Shown piece after piece: positions 12,341-25,479 of a stretch of DNA of 64,000 nt. Numbering within the stretch: the first letter of the stretch is position 1; every line of letters starts with the position of its first letter. The stretch is from contig CM049309.1 in assembly GCA_026874595.1 (NCBI GenBank), positions 52,242,079 to 52,306,078 on the forward strand. The letters are read 5' to 3'. The translations under genes were made by a program, and so were the position numbers. The DNA comes from Sipunculus nudus. Lineage: Eukaryota > Annelida > Sipuncula > Golfingiida > Sipunculidae. The notes under the pieces were generated by a model that was given only the letters and a program-made list of their open reading frames with translations, did no database searches and was not told the origin of the DNA.

Positions 12341-14684
12341 CATATGTATAGTTGACTTCATAGCAGATATATGATTAATTAACTTCATAGTAGATATATG
12401 TATAGTTGACTTCATTGTAGATATATGTATAGTTGACTTCATAGCAGATATTTGTATAGTTGACTTCATAGCAGATATATGTAGAGTTGACTTCATAGCA
12501 GATACAAGTATAGTTGACTTCACAGCAGATACAGGTATAGTTGACTTCATAGCAGATATATGTATAGTTGACTTCATAGCAGATATATGTATAGTTGACT
12601 TCATAGCAGATATATGATTAATTGACTTCATAGTAGATATATGTATAGTTGACTTCATTGTAGATATATGTATAGTTGACTTCATAGCAGATATTTGTAG
12701 AGTTGACTTCATAGCAGATATATGTAGAGTTGACTTCATAGCAGATATATGTATAGTTGACTTCATAGCAGATATATGTAGAGTTGACTTCATAGCAGAT
12801 ATTTGTATAGTTGACTTCATAGCAGATATTTGTATAGTTGACTTCATAGCAGATATATGTATAGTTGACTTCATAGCAGATACATTTATAGTTGACTTCA
12901 TAGCAGATACATGTATAGTTGACTTCATAGCAGATACAAGTATAGTTGACTTCACAGCAGATATATGTATAGTTGACTTCATAGCAGATATTTGTATAGT
13001 TGACTTCATAGCAGATATATGTATAGTTGACTTCATAGCAGATACAAGTATAGTTGACTTCATAGCAGATATTTGAACAGTTGACTTCATAGCAGATATA
13101 TGTATAGTTGACTTCAAAGGAGATATATGTATAGTTGACTTCATAGCAGATACAAGTATAGTTGACTTCATAGCAGATATTTGTATAGTTGACTCCATAG
13201 CAGATATTTGTATAGTTGACTTCATAGCAGATACATGTATAGTTGACTTCATAGCAGATACATGTATAGTTGACTTCACTGCAGATACAAGTGTAGTTGA
13301 CTTCACAGCAGATACAGGTACAGTTGACTTCATAGTAGATATATGTATAGTTGACTTCATACCAGATATTTGTATAGTTGACTTCATAGCAGATATATGT
13401 TTAGTTGACTTCATAGCAGATACAGGTATAGTTGACTTCATAGCAGATATATGTATAGTTGACTTCATAGCAGATATATGTAGAGTTGACTTCATAGCAG
13501 ATATTTGTATAGTTGACTTCATAGCAGATATTTGTATAGTTGATTCATAGCAGATATATGTATAGTTGACTTCATAGCAGATACATTTATAGTTGACTTC
13601 TTAGCAGATACAAGTATAGTTGACTTCATAGCAGATATATGTAGAGTTGACTTCATAGCAGATACAAGTATAGTTGACTTCACAGCAGATACAGGTATAG
13701 TTGACTTCATAGCAGATATATGTATAGTTGACTTCATAGCAGATACATGTATAGTTGACTTCATAGCAGATATATGATTAATTGACTTCATAGTAGATAT
13801 ATGTATAGTTGACTTCATTGTAGATATATGTATAGTTGACTTCATAGCAGATATTTGTAGAGTTGACTTCATAGCAGATACATGTAGAGTTGACTTCATA
13901 GCAGATATATGTATAGTTGACTTCATAGCAGATATATGTAGAGTTGACTTCATAGCAGATATTTGTATAGTTGACTTCATAGCAGATATTTGTATAGTTG
14001 ACTTCATAGCAGATATATGTATAGTTGACTTCATAGCAGATACATTTATAGTTGACTTCATAGCAGATACATGTATAGTTGACTTCATAGCAGATACAAG
14101 TATAGTTGACTTCACAGCAGATATATGTATAGTTGACTTCATAGCAGATATTTGTATAGTTGACTTCATAGCAGATATATGTAGAGTTGACTTCATAGCA
14201 GATATTTGTATAGTTGACTTCATAGCAGATATTTGTATAGTTGATTCATAGCAGATATATGTATAGTTGACTTCATAGCAGATACATTTATAGTTGACTT
14301 CTTAGCAGATACAAGTATAGTTGACTTCATAGCAGATACAGGTATAGTTGACTTCATAGCAGATATATGTATAGTTGACTTCATAGCAGATATATGTATA
14401 GTTGACTTCATAGCAGATACATGTATAGTTGACTTCATAGCAGATATATGTATAGTTGACTTCATAGCAGATATATGTATAGTTGACTTCATAGCAGATA
14501 TATGTATAGTTGACTTCATAGCAGATACAGGTATAGTTGACTTCATAGCAGATATATGTATAGTTGACTTCATAGCAGATACATGTATAGTTGACTTCAT
14601 AGCAGATACAAGTATAGTTGACTTCATAGCAGATATATGTATAGTTGACATCATAGCAGATACATGTATACTTGACTTCATACT
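12341..14684. repeat. 27-bp minisatellite, about 87 copies
   Basis: The plus-strand unit is gttgacttcatagcagata followed by a variable 8-base spacer (for example tatgtata, caagtata, tttgtata). The core is almost invariant; variation concentrates in the spacer. Because 27 is a multiple of three, the minus strand stays open as nonapeptide repeats (MKSTIHISA-like) of 406, 234 and 153 codons. This is a by-product of the period, and single-base deletions (gttgattcat near 13541 and 14243) shift the frame. Blocks of variant monomers are themselves duplicated. The array ends about 130 bp before the Rieske exon at 14818. Confidence 0.95.
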
Positions 14685-14817
14685 TCAGATGATACAACCA
14701 TCAAATGATGGACCCCATACATGTTCCATATTCAATTGAAAATTGTATAAACAACAACCTACTTTGTTTTGAATTTGTTATTTTCCATATTTAAAGATAC
14801 TGTTCTTTCTTCTACAG

Positions 14818-14933
14818 GTGGCCCTTTGTTCAATGGTGACATTGAAGATTATGATGGTAGACCACATGTGATATGTCCTTGGCATGGCTATATGTTTGAC
14901 ATTAGAACAGGAGAAAATGAAATAGGCTTACAG
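14818..14933 (+). CDS. RFESD: RFESD-like Rieske domain protein, penultimate coding exon
   Basis: The exon is flanked by a good acceptor (ttcttctacag) and donor (gtaaga) and enters in phase 1. It encodes GGPLFNGDIEDYDG, then CPWHGYMFD and TGENEIGLQ. CPWHG is the second half of the Rieske [2Fe-2S] motif (C-P-x-H-G), supplying one Cys and one His ligand. The GGPL start implies that the preceding exon ends with the first half (C-x-H-x-G). The pattern fits metazoan RFESD, a small soluble Rieske protein of uncertain physiological role, more than the mitochondrial complex III subunit. I did not find the upstream exon. It may lie beyond the left edge or across the satellite array. Confidence 0.85.
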
Positions 14934-17325
14934 GTAAGAAAACAATGTATTAAAGACAGCTATTCATCTATCTGTTCTGTCAAATTCATGTGATTTCTAA
15001 TGACTCTGCATACATTATAATAACTGTAGGTAATTCCTGTTAAGAAAACGTCTAATTACGCCTCTCTGACAGATGTATGAGTTTACTTATGTACAAGCTG
15101 TAGTGAACACTATATACATGCTGCAATGCTGACAAGAAATAAAATAAAACACTTAACCAAAGGTGGTTGGTTGCATTTGTGGACGTTGAAAGGTCATTAA
15201 TTACAAAACGCCAAACTTTGGTTTGTCTGACTTCCTGTCAGATGTCCTTGTTGAAAGTGTCGGGATTATTTTGGCAGCCCCCCCCCCCACACCTTTTTAA
15301 CATCAGGATATAAAAAATCAACAACCCATGGGCGTTTAATAGGCATTTTCTGGTCTATTTTTACCAACAGTCCAAAAGATTATCTTTAGTTAATAGAACA
15401 GATATTGAAACACACTGCCCAGTGTCGGACTCATAAGAGTATGACTCTGTTGGTAAGGGTTTGTGGGCTTCAAATATGTAGCCCACCATGCACTGGGGCT
15501 TATTAATACACACAGATGGTGTAGGTATAAAGGTAGTGAAGAGGCTAATGTAATCCATCATGAAAATTGGATAAGAATTGGTTTTATCAAGGCAAATAAC
15601 ATAAACATGTGTTTTTTGTGGTAAGGGCTTAAAGGACTAAGTCATGTTTTGTAAGCATGCATGCCCGTGTTAAATATAAACAAAAGGTGTTTCCTTGAAA
15701 TGTAACAAAGTTTGATTTAAAGTTTGACAATTGAGACAAGTATTGAAAAGAAATTACCTTTTGCAGAAGGGTTATATTGAGATAAGCCCCTGTGAAGTAA
15801 AGTACAGAAATTAAAGAGGGTGAAGCAGATCTAGCATGGTTAGAAGAACCTTTAGGTCAAACTGCAATGATTCAGTCCCAGTGGTTTTGATATGTGAAAG
15901 CAGTGATAGGATACCACTGGTTTTACTTTTGGTAATCAGAAGCAGATCCAGAGGGGCAGGGGTCCAGTGGGTCTGAATTCCCCTCCCCCCCCCCCCCCTT
16001 TCAACTGCCGCCACCTTTTATTAAGGGTTTCAGATCAGTTTTTGCAGCCTTGACCCCCTTTTCTGAAACCTGGGGACTTTTTAGGTTCTGTCTTTAGTTC
16101 GTGTGGGTTGGACCCCTCATCTTCCTAAAACCTTGATCCGCCCCATGTAACTGCATGGTTACCGGTGATGACCCTAAGTTTGAAAATATAAATGGCTTTC
16201 TGTGTGCAAACTTGCTGCATGGTCATAGATTTAGCAGCTGCATATTTTGCTGTTAACTTGATTGAAGGATGGAAACATTAGTCATTACAATCATTGTGTT
16301 GTAGTCCAGTCACCCTCCTTCTAGGACAAGACCAAGTCTGAGTTACAGGTCTTGGAGGCTAAGACTGATTCTAAGCATCAGCTTCATGCCCCCCTGAGGC
16401 AAAGACTGAGTCCAGGTCATCACCCCTGAGGCCATGACTGAGGCACCACCATCCATCCGAGTCAGAAACAATGCAAATTTGGGATTCAGTATCTGAATTC
16501 TAGTTTGAGTTGACTCATTAGTGACCTTTTATTTGTAGAATTCTGTTAAAATCAATATAACAAGAATTGTTGAAAAATAATTTATTTTCAAATATGTAAA
16601 CAAATGAAAGCAGAGTATACAAAATTGGTCAAATTTTGTGGCTTAAGGCAGCAGACTCAAGACCAAGTTTAAGTCATATTGCCTTCCAAGGGTGAGGCCA
16701 GTGAGTTTCGAGGACCAGACTGGCCTCAACACCTTCAATACTGATCAGAATACAGGAGCTTAGTTGACCTACAGGCAGATTAGTTTAGAATGTTTTCAGA
16801 TTATTTTTATATTAGTTCCTCTGTTCTGTTGCTTCAGTTGCTTCAGTTGTTAAACATGTTACTGTTATTTTGCAATTAATCAGAAATAGGTTTACACAAA
16901 TAATCCTGTGAAATCAGAAATGTCTGGATTGCTAATTACACAGGAAAGTTTCAAACACAATATACAAATGTACTGATCAATGTGACCATTCATATGGCAA
17001 GACAATTTTGCTATATTATATAACATTATTATAGGGAAATTATTGCAATACATACCTAATTATGAGGTAATATATATGTAACCGCCCTACTCTACTGTAT
17101 TAATTTAATTTTTTTTAAATTTTACTGATGCTTCACTATTTCTTGCAGTGAAGCGTATGTTACCTTGAGAACCATTGTGAACAAAAGCAATATACATATA
17201 ACAATATTTTTTCCTGACCATCATATCCATTACATTATTATGAATTTAATTATTGGACCAAAGCTTTTTGACAGAGCTATACTTCTGTGTCAGTCACATT
17301 CCTAGCATGTATATTTTTTTTTCAG
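14934..17325 (+). other. RFESD: Intron between the two RFESD-like exons
   Basis: This ~2.4-kb intron runs from gtaagaaaac to atatttttttttcag. It contains a dispersed ~250-bp repeat at 15170-15430, poly-C runs near 15278 and 15980, and otherwise AT-rich sequence without a further exon. Confidence 0.75.
15170..15430 (+). repeat. ~250-bp dispersed repeat (R250), copy 1
   Basis: Shared landmarks are 'tgtctgactt', 'cagatgtccttgttg', a poly-C/G tract, 'aggatata', 'ttttctggtctatttttac' and 'tatctttagttaatag'. Similar copies lie at about 29575, 42240, 44575, 57935 and 59925, all in this orientation. No TIR or coding capacity was recognised. A SINE or MITE is possible. Confidence 0.55.
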
Positions 17326-17418
17326 CAAACTGTATATCCAGTCAAGGTAGAAGAAAACCAAGTGTACATCAAATACAAATGTCCTCTACAGTTACAACCA
17401 TACGACAAGAAAGGATAG
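17326..17418 (+). CDS. RFESD: RFESD-like Rieske domain protein, last coding exon
   Basis: It follows a poly-T acceptor (ttttttttcag) in phase 0 and encodes QTVYPVKVEENQVYIKYKC, then PLQLQPYDKKG and a TAG stop at 17416-17418. It directly continues the ...ENEIGLQ end of the exon at 14818-14933. The strand-like VKVEENQVYIKY segment matches the final beta-strands of a Rieske fold. Compared with vertebrate RFESD as I remember it, the C-terminus is shorter. An aataaa at 17801 could end the mRNA. Confidence 0.85.
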   Translation, partial: QTVYPVKVEENQVYIKYKCPLQLQPYDKKG

Positions 17419-17800
17419 AGCCAGCAATGCAAAGACCTGGTCTTTAGTTCCAGTTACCTCCACTAGAGGATGCTAGTGTACAGACCTCTACTTGGCAACT
17501 AATGCACTCTGCACCAGAAACATATATGAAATTTTGCATATTTTTGAGGAGAACAAATGAGGTATTTATACAACCTGAGGTTTACTAGTATACAAAGACA
17601 GGAGGTTTTTGTAAGATGTGTAGGAGAGAGAGTACAAAAATTGTTGAAGAAAGTGAAAGTTGGTGTCAGTATTTTATTAAGAGTGCCACTTTTGTTGTCT
17701 TAACGAGAACTTTTGTATTGGATTTATTAATATAAAAATCTTAGTAAATTTTCCATGAGTTATTGTTAAGTAAGGCAAGTAAACAGCGGAGTGTCATTAA

Positions 17801-17806
17801 AATAAA
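17801..17806 (+). terminator. Candidate polyadenylation signal of the RFESD-like gene
   Basis: A canonical AATAAA lies about 380 bases downstream of the TAG at 17416-17418, a plausible 3' UTR length. No cleavage site can be verified. Confidence 0.4.
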
Positions 17807-19214
17807 GTATAAGCATAGAATTGCTAATCAGAACCTTTACAATCTTGCTGCCAAAATTTTGTCTGTGCTAATATCATTGGAACCATGCTACAGTACCATG
17901 AATCTTTTTAATAACCTTTCAGAGTACTTCCATTATTGTTGCGACAGGTTGTTGTGGTGACATTCTGATAAAAACACCTTTGCAGGAAGACAAGTTAGTT
18001 AAATTTTGGTTTAATACTATCTTTTAATTATACATACAGGGATACCTAATAATAGAGACACTTTTTCTTTAGTGCTATCCATTAATAATTACTGGTAATC
18101 CTTTGAATTTCCAAAACCTGTCCATATCTCTCATTCCATTGTCTGTAAATCAATTTATTGAAAAACTTTAACTTACAGTCTTGGGTAGAGGAAGACTATA
18201 AGAGTGATCATTATGTTATGGATAACATATGAAACAGCTGGCGCAGAGAAGTTTTATCATAACAAATGCCTGTAAAATCACTTCTTTTTAAGTAGTCATT
18301 CATTTCCAGAAGATTTAGAGAAAATGATATGATAATGTTTGATTACAGTACCCATGCTTCCTGTAATTTTTAAGCCTCTACTGGAGGCATATAGAGGTTG
18401 ACGAGTTTATTTCTATATGCATAATTGAGTAAACAAATCTTGTGGGTGGAGGTAAGCAACTTTTTTTTCAGAATTACTTGCTCTTGATTTCAATCATTTA
18501 CATGCAGCACCCTATCAAAAGTTTATTAATTATTAATATTTTTATAATGGTGATTCCATCTTTTTTTTACTCTGTTAATCCATGTTTTATATCTAAAAAA
18601 ATACTTCTCATATGCCATCATCCTTTATTATATGCTAGAATTTATCATATATTTTATAGTTATGGAGTAAGGAATGGTAAAATAGTAATATTGGACTTTT
18701 AGTTAGGAACTTCTCTGCTTCGATTGTAAGCTAGGTCACTTAATTATCTTGAATTGTTTACTTTAATATGTTTGCCCTGTGTGTGACCACGTACAGTGTG
18801 TGATTTAACTCAACGAATTTACCGCTACACCAGCCAAGAATTATGATTTCTCATTATGTGATGTAGAATTCTTTTTCTGCCTTGTTAAAGATGGTGCAAT
18901 TGTACTCTTTTTTTTTTTTTTTTTTTTTTTTGTCACAGATCTTTATACAGTTTCATGCACCATAACCATGTATACTCAATGTTTTATTGTGAAGAAAACT
19001 TGTTTATTAAGATGGTGTTGTTGTTGCTTTTCTGACTGTATCAAGTTCACGCACATATGATTAAGACATTAAAATGCCTTTATCTATGGCCTAATGCAAA
19101 CCTGTGTCATGGCATATACAACATGTATAATCCTTCATTTATAATATACTAGACCATTTGAAATGTCCTTGATTATTTTTCAAGTGGGTGTGACAAGTAA
19201 AAGAACAAAGAAAA
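17807..19214. other. No gene recognised; poly-T run
   Basis: AT-rich intergenic DNA with a T run of about 27 at 18908-18934. I saw no exon. Confidence 0.45.
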
Positions 19215-21180
19215 CTAGATATTTCTTGGCACCGCAGGTGCCATAGTATCGCCAGACAATTAATCCCCCCCCCTTTAAGAATAGTCCCCCCATCTTCAGC
19301 AACAATTAATATCAGACCACACTCATAGAAAAGGTCATTCTCATAGAAAAGGTCATGATCCAAATTTCAATATACATCATCCCCTAACCCATGTCTATGT
19401 ATATGCAAGAAATCTGTCCATTAGTTTTTGACTTATAATGCTCACAGTACTGATAAATGGCAATGATGGGGTATTAAACGGCACAAAACAAGTAAAAGAA
19501 TAACAGGTGGCGCCACCTGTTTCCGGTACATGACAATACTTTCCAAGATCTTCGAACATGTTGATTTTTGGACCAATGCATGCATCCTTTATTGAGATAT
19601 TAATGATTTTGTGTAATTTTCACCATATATGGCAATATTCAAGGTCAAGGCCACTCTAATAGGAAACGTCATGACCCCAATTTATATATACATTATCCGA
19701 TAACCCATGTCTATGTATATGCATAATATGAAAGAAATCTGTCCATTAGTTTTTGACTTATAATGCTCACAGGTTATAAATGTACTGTTAAGTGGCAATG
19801 ATGGGGTATTAAATGGCACGAAAACAAGTAAAAGAATAACAGGTGGCACCACCTGTTTCCCGTACATGACAACACTATCCAAGATCTTCGTTCAAGTTGA
19901 TTTTTGGACCAATCAATGCATCCCTTATTTAGAAATTAATGATTTTGTGTGATTTTCACCATATATGGCAATATTCAAGGTCAAGGCCACTCATTGGAAA
20001 GGTCACGACCCCTATTCAAATAAACATCCTATAACCCATATCCATGTATATGCATAATATGAAAGAAATTTGTCCATTAGTTTTTGACTTATAATGCTCA
20101 CAGTACTGATAAATGGCAATGATGGGGTATTAAACAGCACAAAACAAGTAAAAGAATAACAGGTGGCCCCACCTGTTTCCGGTACATGACAATACTTTCC
20201 AAGATCTTCGAACATGTTGATTTTTGGACCAATGCATGCATCCCTTATTGAGATATTAATGATTTTGTGTAATTTTTCACCATATATGGCAATATTCAAG
20301 GTCAAGGCCACTCTAATAGGAAAGGTCATGACCCCAATTTATATATACATCATCCCATAACCCATGTCTATGTATATGCATAATATGAAAGAAATCTGTC
20401 CATTAGTTTTTGACTTATAATGCTCACAGGTTATAAATGTACTGTTAAGTGGCAATGATGGGGTATTAAATGGCACGAAAAAAATAAATAAAAGAATAAC
20501 AGGTGGCGCCACCTGTTTCCAGTACATGACATTACTATCCAAGATCTTCGGTCAAGTTGATTTTTGGACCAATGCATGCATCCCTTATTGAGAAATTAAT
20601 GATTTTGTGTGATTTTCACCATACATGGCAATATTCAAGGTCAAGGCCACTCTCATAGGAAAGGTCATGACCCCAATTTAAATAAACATCATCCCATAAC
20701 CCATATCTATGTATTTGCATAATATGAAAGAAATCTGTCCATTAGTTTTTGACTTATAATGCTCACAGTACTGTCAAGTAGCAATTTTGGGGATATTAAA
20801 CGGCATGAAAACAAGTAAAGAATAATAGGTGGCGCCACCAGTTTCTGGAACATGACAACCCTATCCATGATCTTCGATCAACTTGACTTTGGGATCAATC
20901 CATGCAAGTTTTCTTGAGATATTTAAGAATTTGTGTGATTTTCCCCAAAATTGAACCTATTCAAGGTCAAGGTCACTCTCCTAGTTGAGGTCATGACCTC
21001 ATTTTAAATAGGCGTCGTCCTCTCACCCATATCTATACATATACCAAGTTTGGTAAAGATCCGTGAAATATTTTTTGAGTTATTGTGTCCAAAAGAAATC
21101 TCTGCGGCGGCGGCGGCGGCGCGACCGTGCCTAAACCATAGTATCTCCAGACTATGTCTGGCGATACAAATATTTAGTTT
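19215..21180 (-). mobile_element. Helitron-like element with ~330-bp tandem units (family F1, copy a)
   Basis: Read on the minus strand, the 3' end is a hairpin (ggcacc-tgc-ggtgcc, plus coordinates 19228-19242), nine bases, then CTAG (19215-19218) followed by T: a Helitron-type terminus. The other end carries a second hairpin at about 21141-21168 (tatctccagac / gtctggcgata). Between them are five ~320-340-bp units, each with 'aggtggcgccacctgtttcc', 'catgacaatacta-ccaagatcttc' and 'gtccattagtttttgacttataatgctcacag'. A (gcg)n run lies at 21103-21122. No enzyme is encoded. Confidence 0.65.
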
Positions 21181-21184
21181 TGGT

Positions 21185-22140
21185 AAAAGTACTGTAAAAC
21201 CTGTTTTATATCACTGCGGCCTTAAAAACAAGGGACCTATGGGTCACGATGCTCAGCTGTTATATATGATAAAAAAATAATAAAATATTTTTTTTTTGTC
21301 ACACAGATTTTGACTTGGCCATATAACTTATAAGCAGAACATATGTGTTTAACTATTTATTAAAAAAATTACAAATATTGTCCCAAATATAATTTTTATT
21401 AAAAATAATAAAGAGAATCATATGATTTTTTAAAATGAAATATAACTGATATGATTATTCAAATAATATTAAAGAATATATTCATGAATGCATTCATGAA
21501 TACATTTTGAAAGTATTTGCACGAGTATTCATATACTTTCATTTTTACCTGAATTCCCATTCTTTATGCAAGAAATTTTATAATGGAGTACATAATCATA
21601 TTCGTATTTAAATACAATTACAAAGTATTTGCACTATGTCTGGTATTTATTCAGTTTTCACCAAACAATGATTTTGAGAATCCAGAATGTACAAAATTTA
21701 CACATTTAAATAATGATCATAAGTACCTGGTTTTATGGCTTTTATTTATATTAAAAAATAACTGTAAAAAATTCATTTTGGACTAATTTCACATCAATGT
21801 ACACACTAGACACAGTAGGAATCTAGATTAATATTATCAACTGCATCTTTGTCTATCATTAATTTCCTTCATATAATCCCTAATGATTAGTAATGAATAA
21901 TATGATTTACTTCTTTATCATTAAAAATGAACTGAAAAATGACATAGGTGACTGCATGGTGTTATTTGGAATATGTGACATTCTACCCATCGATACAAGA
22001 TTCTTATATCATCAGTAACTGCAAGTTAATTTCCTGTTATTATAAACTAACAAATTCCTTTTCTATTTTTCTTTAATTTGTTATTAAAAACCAAGAAAAA
22101 TTTATTAATTTATTGTTTATTGTTATGTTGTTGGTTAAAA
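21185..22140. other. No gene recognised
   Basis: Very AT-rich. It includes aaacaagggacctatgggtcac at about 21228, an inverted copy of the motif near 12186 and 62630. No exon. Confidence 0.4.
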
Positions 22141-22329
22141 CTACTAGATGAGTTGGGTTGGACACCTGGATCAACTGTGGCTGGCCATAAGCTGCCTGGA
22201 TTCTCGCCTCAAGCGTGCATAATTTGATGAAAGGTCAACAAGGTCAACATACAGGTGACTCAAGAGGGGCTGGAGAGAGCCAAAGTCTGACAGGGTCTCA
22301 TAAAAACATTAATAAAAGCTACAATATTT

Positions 22330-23690
22330 GGCCAATTTCTTTCAGCTTTCTACACTAAAAAGCTGAAATCCTTATGTGTGCATGATATGAAAATTATATC
22401 AACAGTGCTCTCAGGAAACAAACGTGCCATGGTCACAGTTGGGCAAAATTTAAGGTACTAATTTTATATTTATACTAATAACTTATAAAATTTGAAAATT
22501 CAGAACTAATTTTGGGTATTCAATTGAATCTTGATTAAATAATGTTACATCCTTGACAATAAAATCTCTAGCTTCAGCAATGTCCTTGTTAAGGGAGTAA
22601 ATATATTTCTTGATTTTTTACAAAGTGCATTATGTTTGGGCCCATAACTTAAAAAAAATACACAATACTGACATCATTTCTGGCATGTGCATAGCGAATG
22701 TATAGAAAAATATGTATATAATATATGATCAAAGTCAGATCAGTGGTTTTGATATTAGGCAGTCTTAAAGTGTAACAATGGGTTTTTAATGGAAAAATGA
22801 AGTTTTTCATTGATATCTCTAAGGAATTAAGTCCTAGTGACCAAAGTCTTGGCATGGTAGGGGATTTTGGAGAAATCTAACTGTATGCCAAATTTAAGGA
22901 ACTTAGAGCTGAAGCTCGGGAGCTGAGCTCTAGCAAACTGCATAACACTAGCAATATGTGACATGGTGCTTGAAAACTTGAATAAAATCTACAGTTTTTG
23001 ATCAACTGGTTTCAAATTTTTGGTGTTAACAGTTGAAATGCTAACAAAAACATGCTGTGAAAATTTAATCCACAGCAGTTACAGCAAAAAAACGTGCCAT
23101 GGTCAAAGTTGGGCAAAATATAAGGTACCAATTTTTTATTTTTGCTAATATTTTAAAAAATTTCAAAGATTTTGATCTAATTTTGGGTATACAATTTAAT
23201 TTTGATTAATAAAAGTAATATTACTGGAAAAAAAGTGTTTAGCTTTAACAAGTTTTATGTTAAGTGATAAAATTTCTTTCCTGATTATTTACAAAATGCA
23301 TTATATTTGGGGCCATAACTTTTTTAAATTATATAATACAGACCTAATTTCTGGCATGTACATAGGAACTATATAGAGGAATATTTATGGTAAATATGAG
23401 GAAAAACAGATGAGTGGTTTTGATATTAGGCAGTCCTGAAGTGTGAAAATAGGTTTTTAATAAAAAATTGAGGTTTTTCCTTAATTTCTCAAAGGAATGA
23501 AGTCGCAAAGACCCAGTTTTCGGCTTGGTAGGAGATCTTGGGGACATCTAACATTATGCTGAATTTTGGATTCCTAGGTCTTAAGGTTTCAAAACGTGCC
23601 ACATCTACGGACGGATGGACGGACGGACGGACGGACGACGGACAATGGACCACGACTATAGCTCAGATGACTTATAGTCAGCTGAGCTAA
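22330..23690 (-). mobile_element. Dispersed repeat with terminal hairpin (family F2, copy a)
   Basis: The right end is tagctcagatgacttatag with the near-perfect hairpin partner gtcagctgagcta, preceded by a run of tandem ggac. Two tandem units of ~650-700 bp share 'cgtgccatggtcacagttgggc', 'tttgatattaggcagtc' and 'cataactt'. The same element, inverted, begins at 60746. Short frames in it mirror each other in the two copies only because the DNA is repeated. Confidence 0.6.
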
Positions 23691-24479
23691 AAACTCAAAA
23701 TCTAAAATCTCTGCTTTTTTCTGAACTCAGGCTGTGGCCTTAAATAGATGGTTTATCTGAAAGGGACTGTGAAAAATCCATCTCCAGCCAGACACGGTAC
23801 ACTTGTGGGCAATAAAAGGAGATATGCCACATAGGAATACTCTTTGCACTCTCAGAATTATTGTATCAGTTGTATGGTGTAAATATTCATATACAATGTA
23901 ATAGTTATTTGTACACAAATTATCACGTTAAAATGTCAATTTTGATCAATATCAGCACTCATGATGATTAAAATGAACGAGACCTTATAGGGACCTTAGT
24001 GGGAGCTCCTTAAAGGGATCTCGCAAAATCAGGGTGTGGCTATAAATAGGCGTGCAGCCATATAAACAGGATTTACATTACAAGAACATGCATATACTTT
24101 ACTTGGGTCCAAAGAAGTTAAGCAGACAACTCTTATTTGTTAATCAGACAACAAAATTTCTCATATAACTGAATGGTCTCACACCTTTTTTCCATGCGGA
24201 GGTGATGCCACACCTAATTCAGCAAGTGCAATGAGCTGTTACACCACCATATTTTTTACAGAAATATTCATAATATCCCTTACTTCCATTTCTTTTATTA
24301 AGCCCATATTTAACTTACAAATTTACATTGACAGGTAAAGAAAATTGAATATGGGCAGATGAAAATAGAATGTGTATCAACCAAATCACATGGACATGGA
24401 TTAAGGGTGGAATGGAATGTCTCCTGATGTGGGCCCTCAAAATTTCTGGCATCAGAAATGCCAAAGTATCCACCGGGAA

Positions 24480-25475
24480 ATAATTTCAAATTCCAAGGAT
24501 TCAAGGGACTATACTACAGGTATCCACCAAATTACAGAGGCATAGGTTACGTAAGGCATTGAATGTTCCTGACAGGACACGACTCCAAATTTGTGGCATC
24601 AGAGATTTTCACCAAATTCAGATCTTCAGATGCAGTTTTTACCAAAAACAGATCTTCAGATGGATATGAGATGATATTGATTGTAGGTGGCCCAAGCAGT
24701 CTTGTGTACAAGATGAACCATTCTAAGATCTATGGACATGCAAAATTTCAGATGAATACATCAAACCACTCCTGAGAAAGAGGCAATATATTCTATGTAA
24801 ACGAAAAGGTAGGCGATGCCACATGTCTGGTCCATGATACATCTACGCTATGTGAAAATGATTGTAGGTGGCGCCACCAGGCTTGTGTACAAGATGGAGG
24901 TATCAAAAATCTGTAGAAGTGAAATTTCAGGATGATACAATAAACCAGTCCTGAGATAAATGCATAACATATTCTACAAATATGTGATTGCAGCAGGTGC
25001 CACTAGTCTCGTGAATGAGAAATCTACCTAATATAGATGGACATGCCATATTTCAGACCATTACACCTGACCACTCCTGAGATATAAGTGATTTTCACCC
25101 AAAGCTAATGCATGGATGGATACCACGCAAATACAATTGCAGATGGCGGCATCAGTCTTCAGTATAAGATGGAGGTATCCAAGATCTGAGGACATGCACA
25201 ATTTCAGCCCAATACATTGAACCACTCCTGAGATATGGGCTGTTATCACTTATAGACACCCAGATTCATATTGCATGCAAAGGATTGCAGGTGGCACCAC
25301 CAGTCTTTGTTAGGCACAGTTCACATGTGACCCAATAATTATGCTGGGTTTAAGAAAGATCAGTCCAAGGGTCTCAAGAGTTCTATGGAAATGAATGCAG
25401 TGGCAGTGGAACCCATGTGAAAACATAGTATCTGCAAAACTGTTTCGGCGAATACAAATATTGGATGTGACGCCC
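24480..25475. mobile_element. Tandem-array element related to F1 (copy c)
   Basis: Units of about 140-180 bp carry 'gtaggtggcgccaccag', 'cttgtgtacaagatggag', 'atttcag' and 'aaaccactcctgagata'. The right end (catagtatctgcaaaactgtttcggcgaatacaaatatt) is a decayed version of the F1 hairpin end. A related array occupies 45.2-45.7 kb. Confidence 0.5.
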
Positions 25476-25479
25476 TTTA

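Noticed and set aside
12302-14697. Long minus-strand open frames (406, 234, 153 and 131 codons) with MKSTIHISA-like repeats
   Set aside because: The 27-bp unit is a multiple of three and has no stop in two frames, so openness follows from the period. Single-base deletions break the frame, and there is no flanking gene structure.
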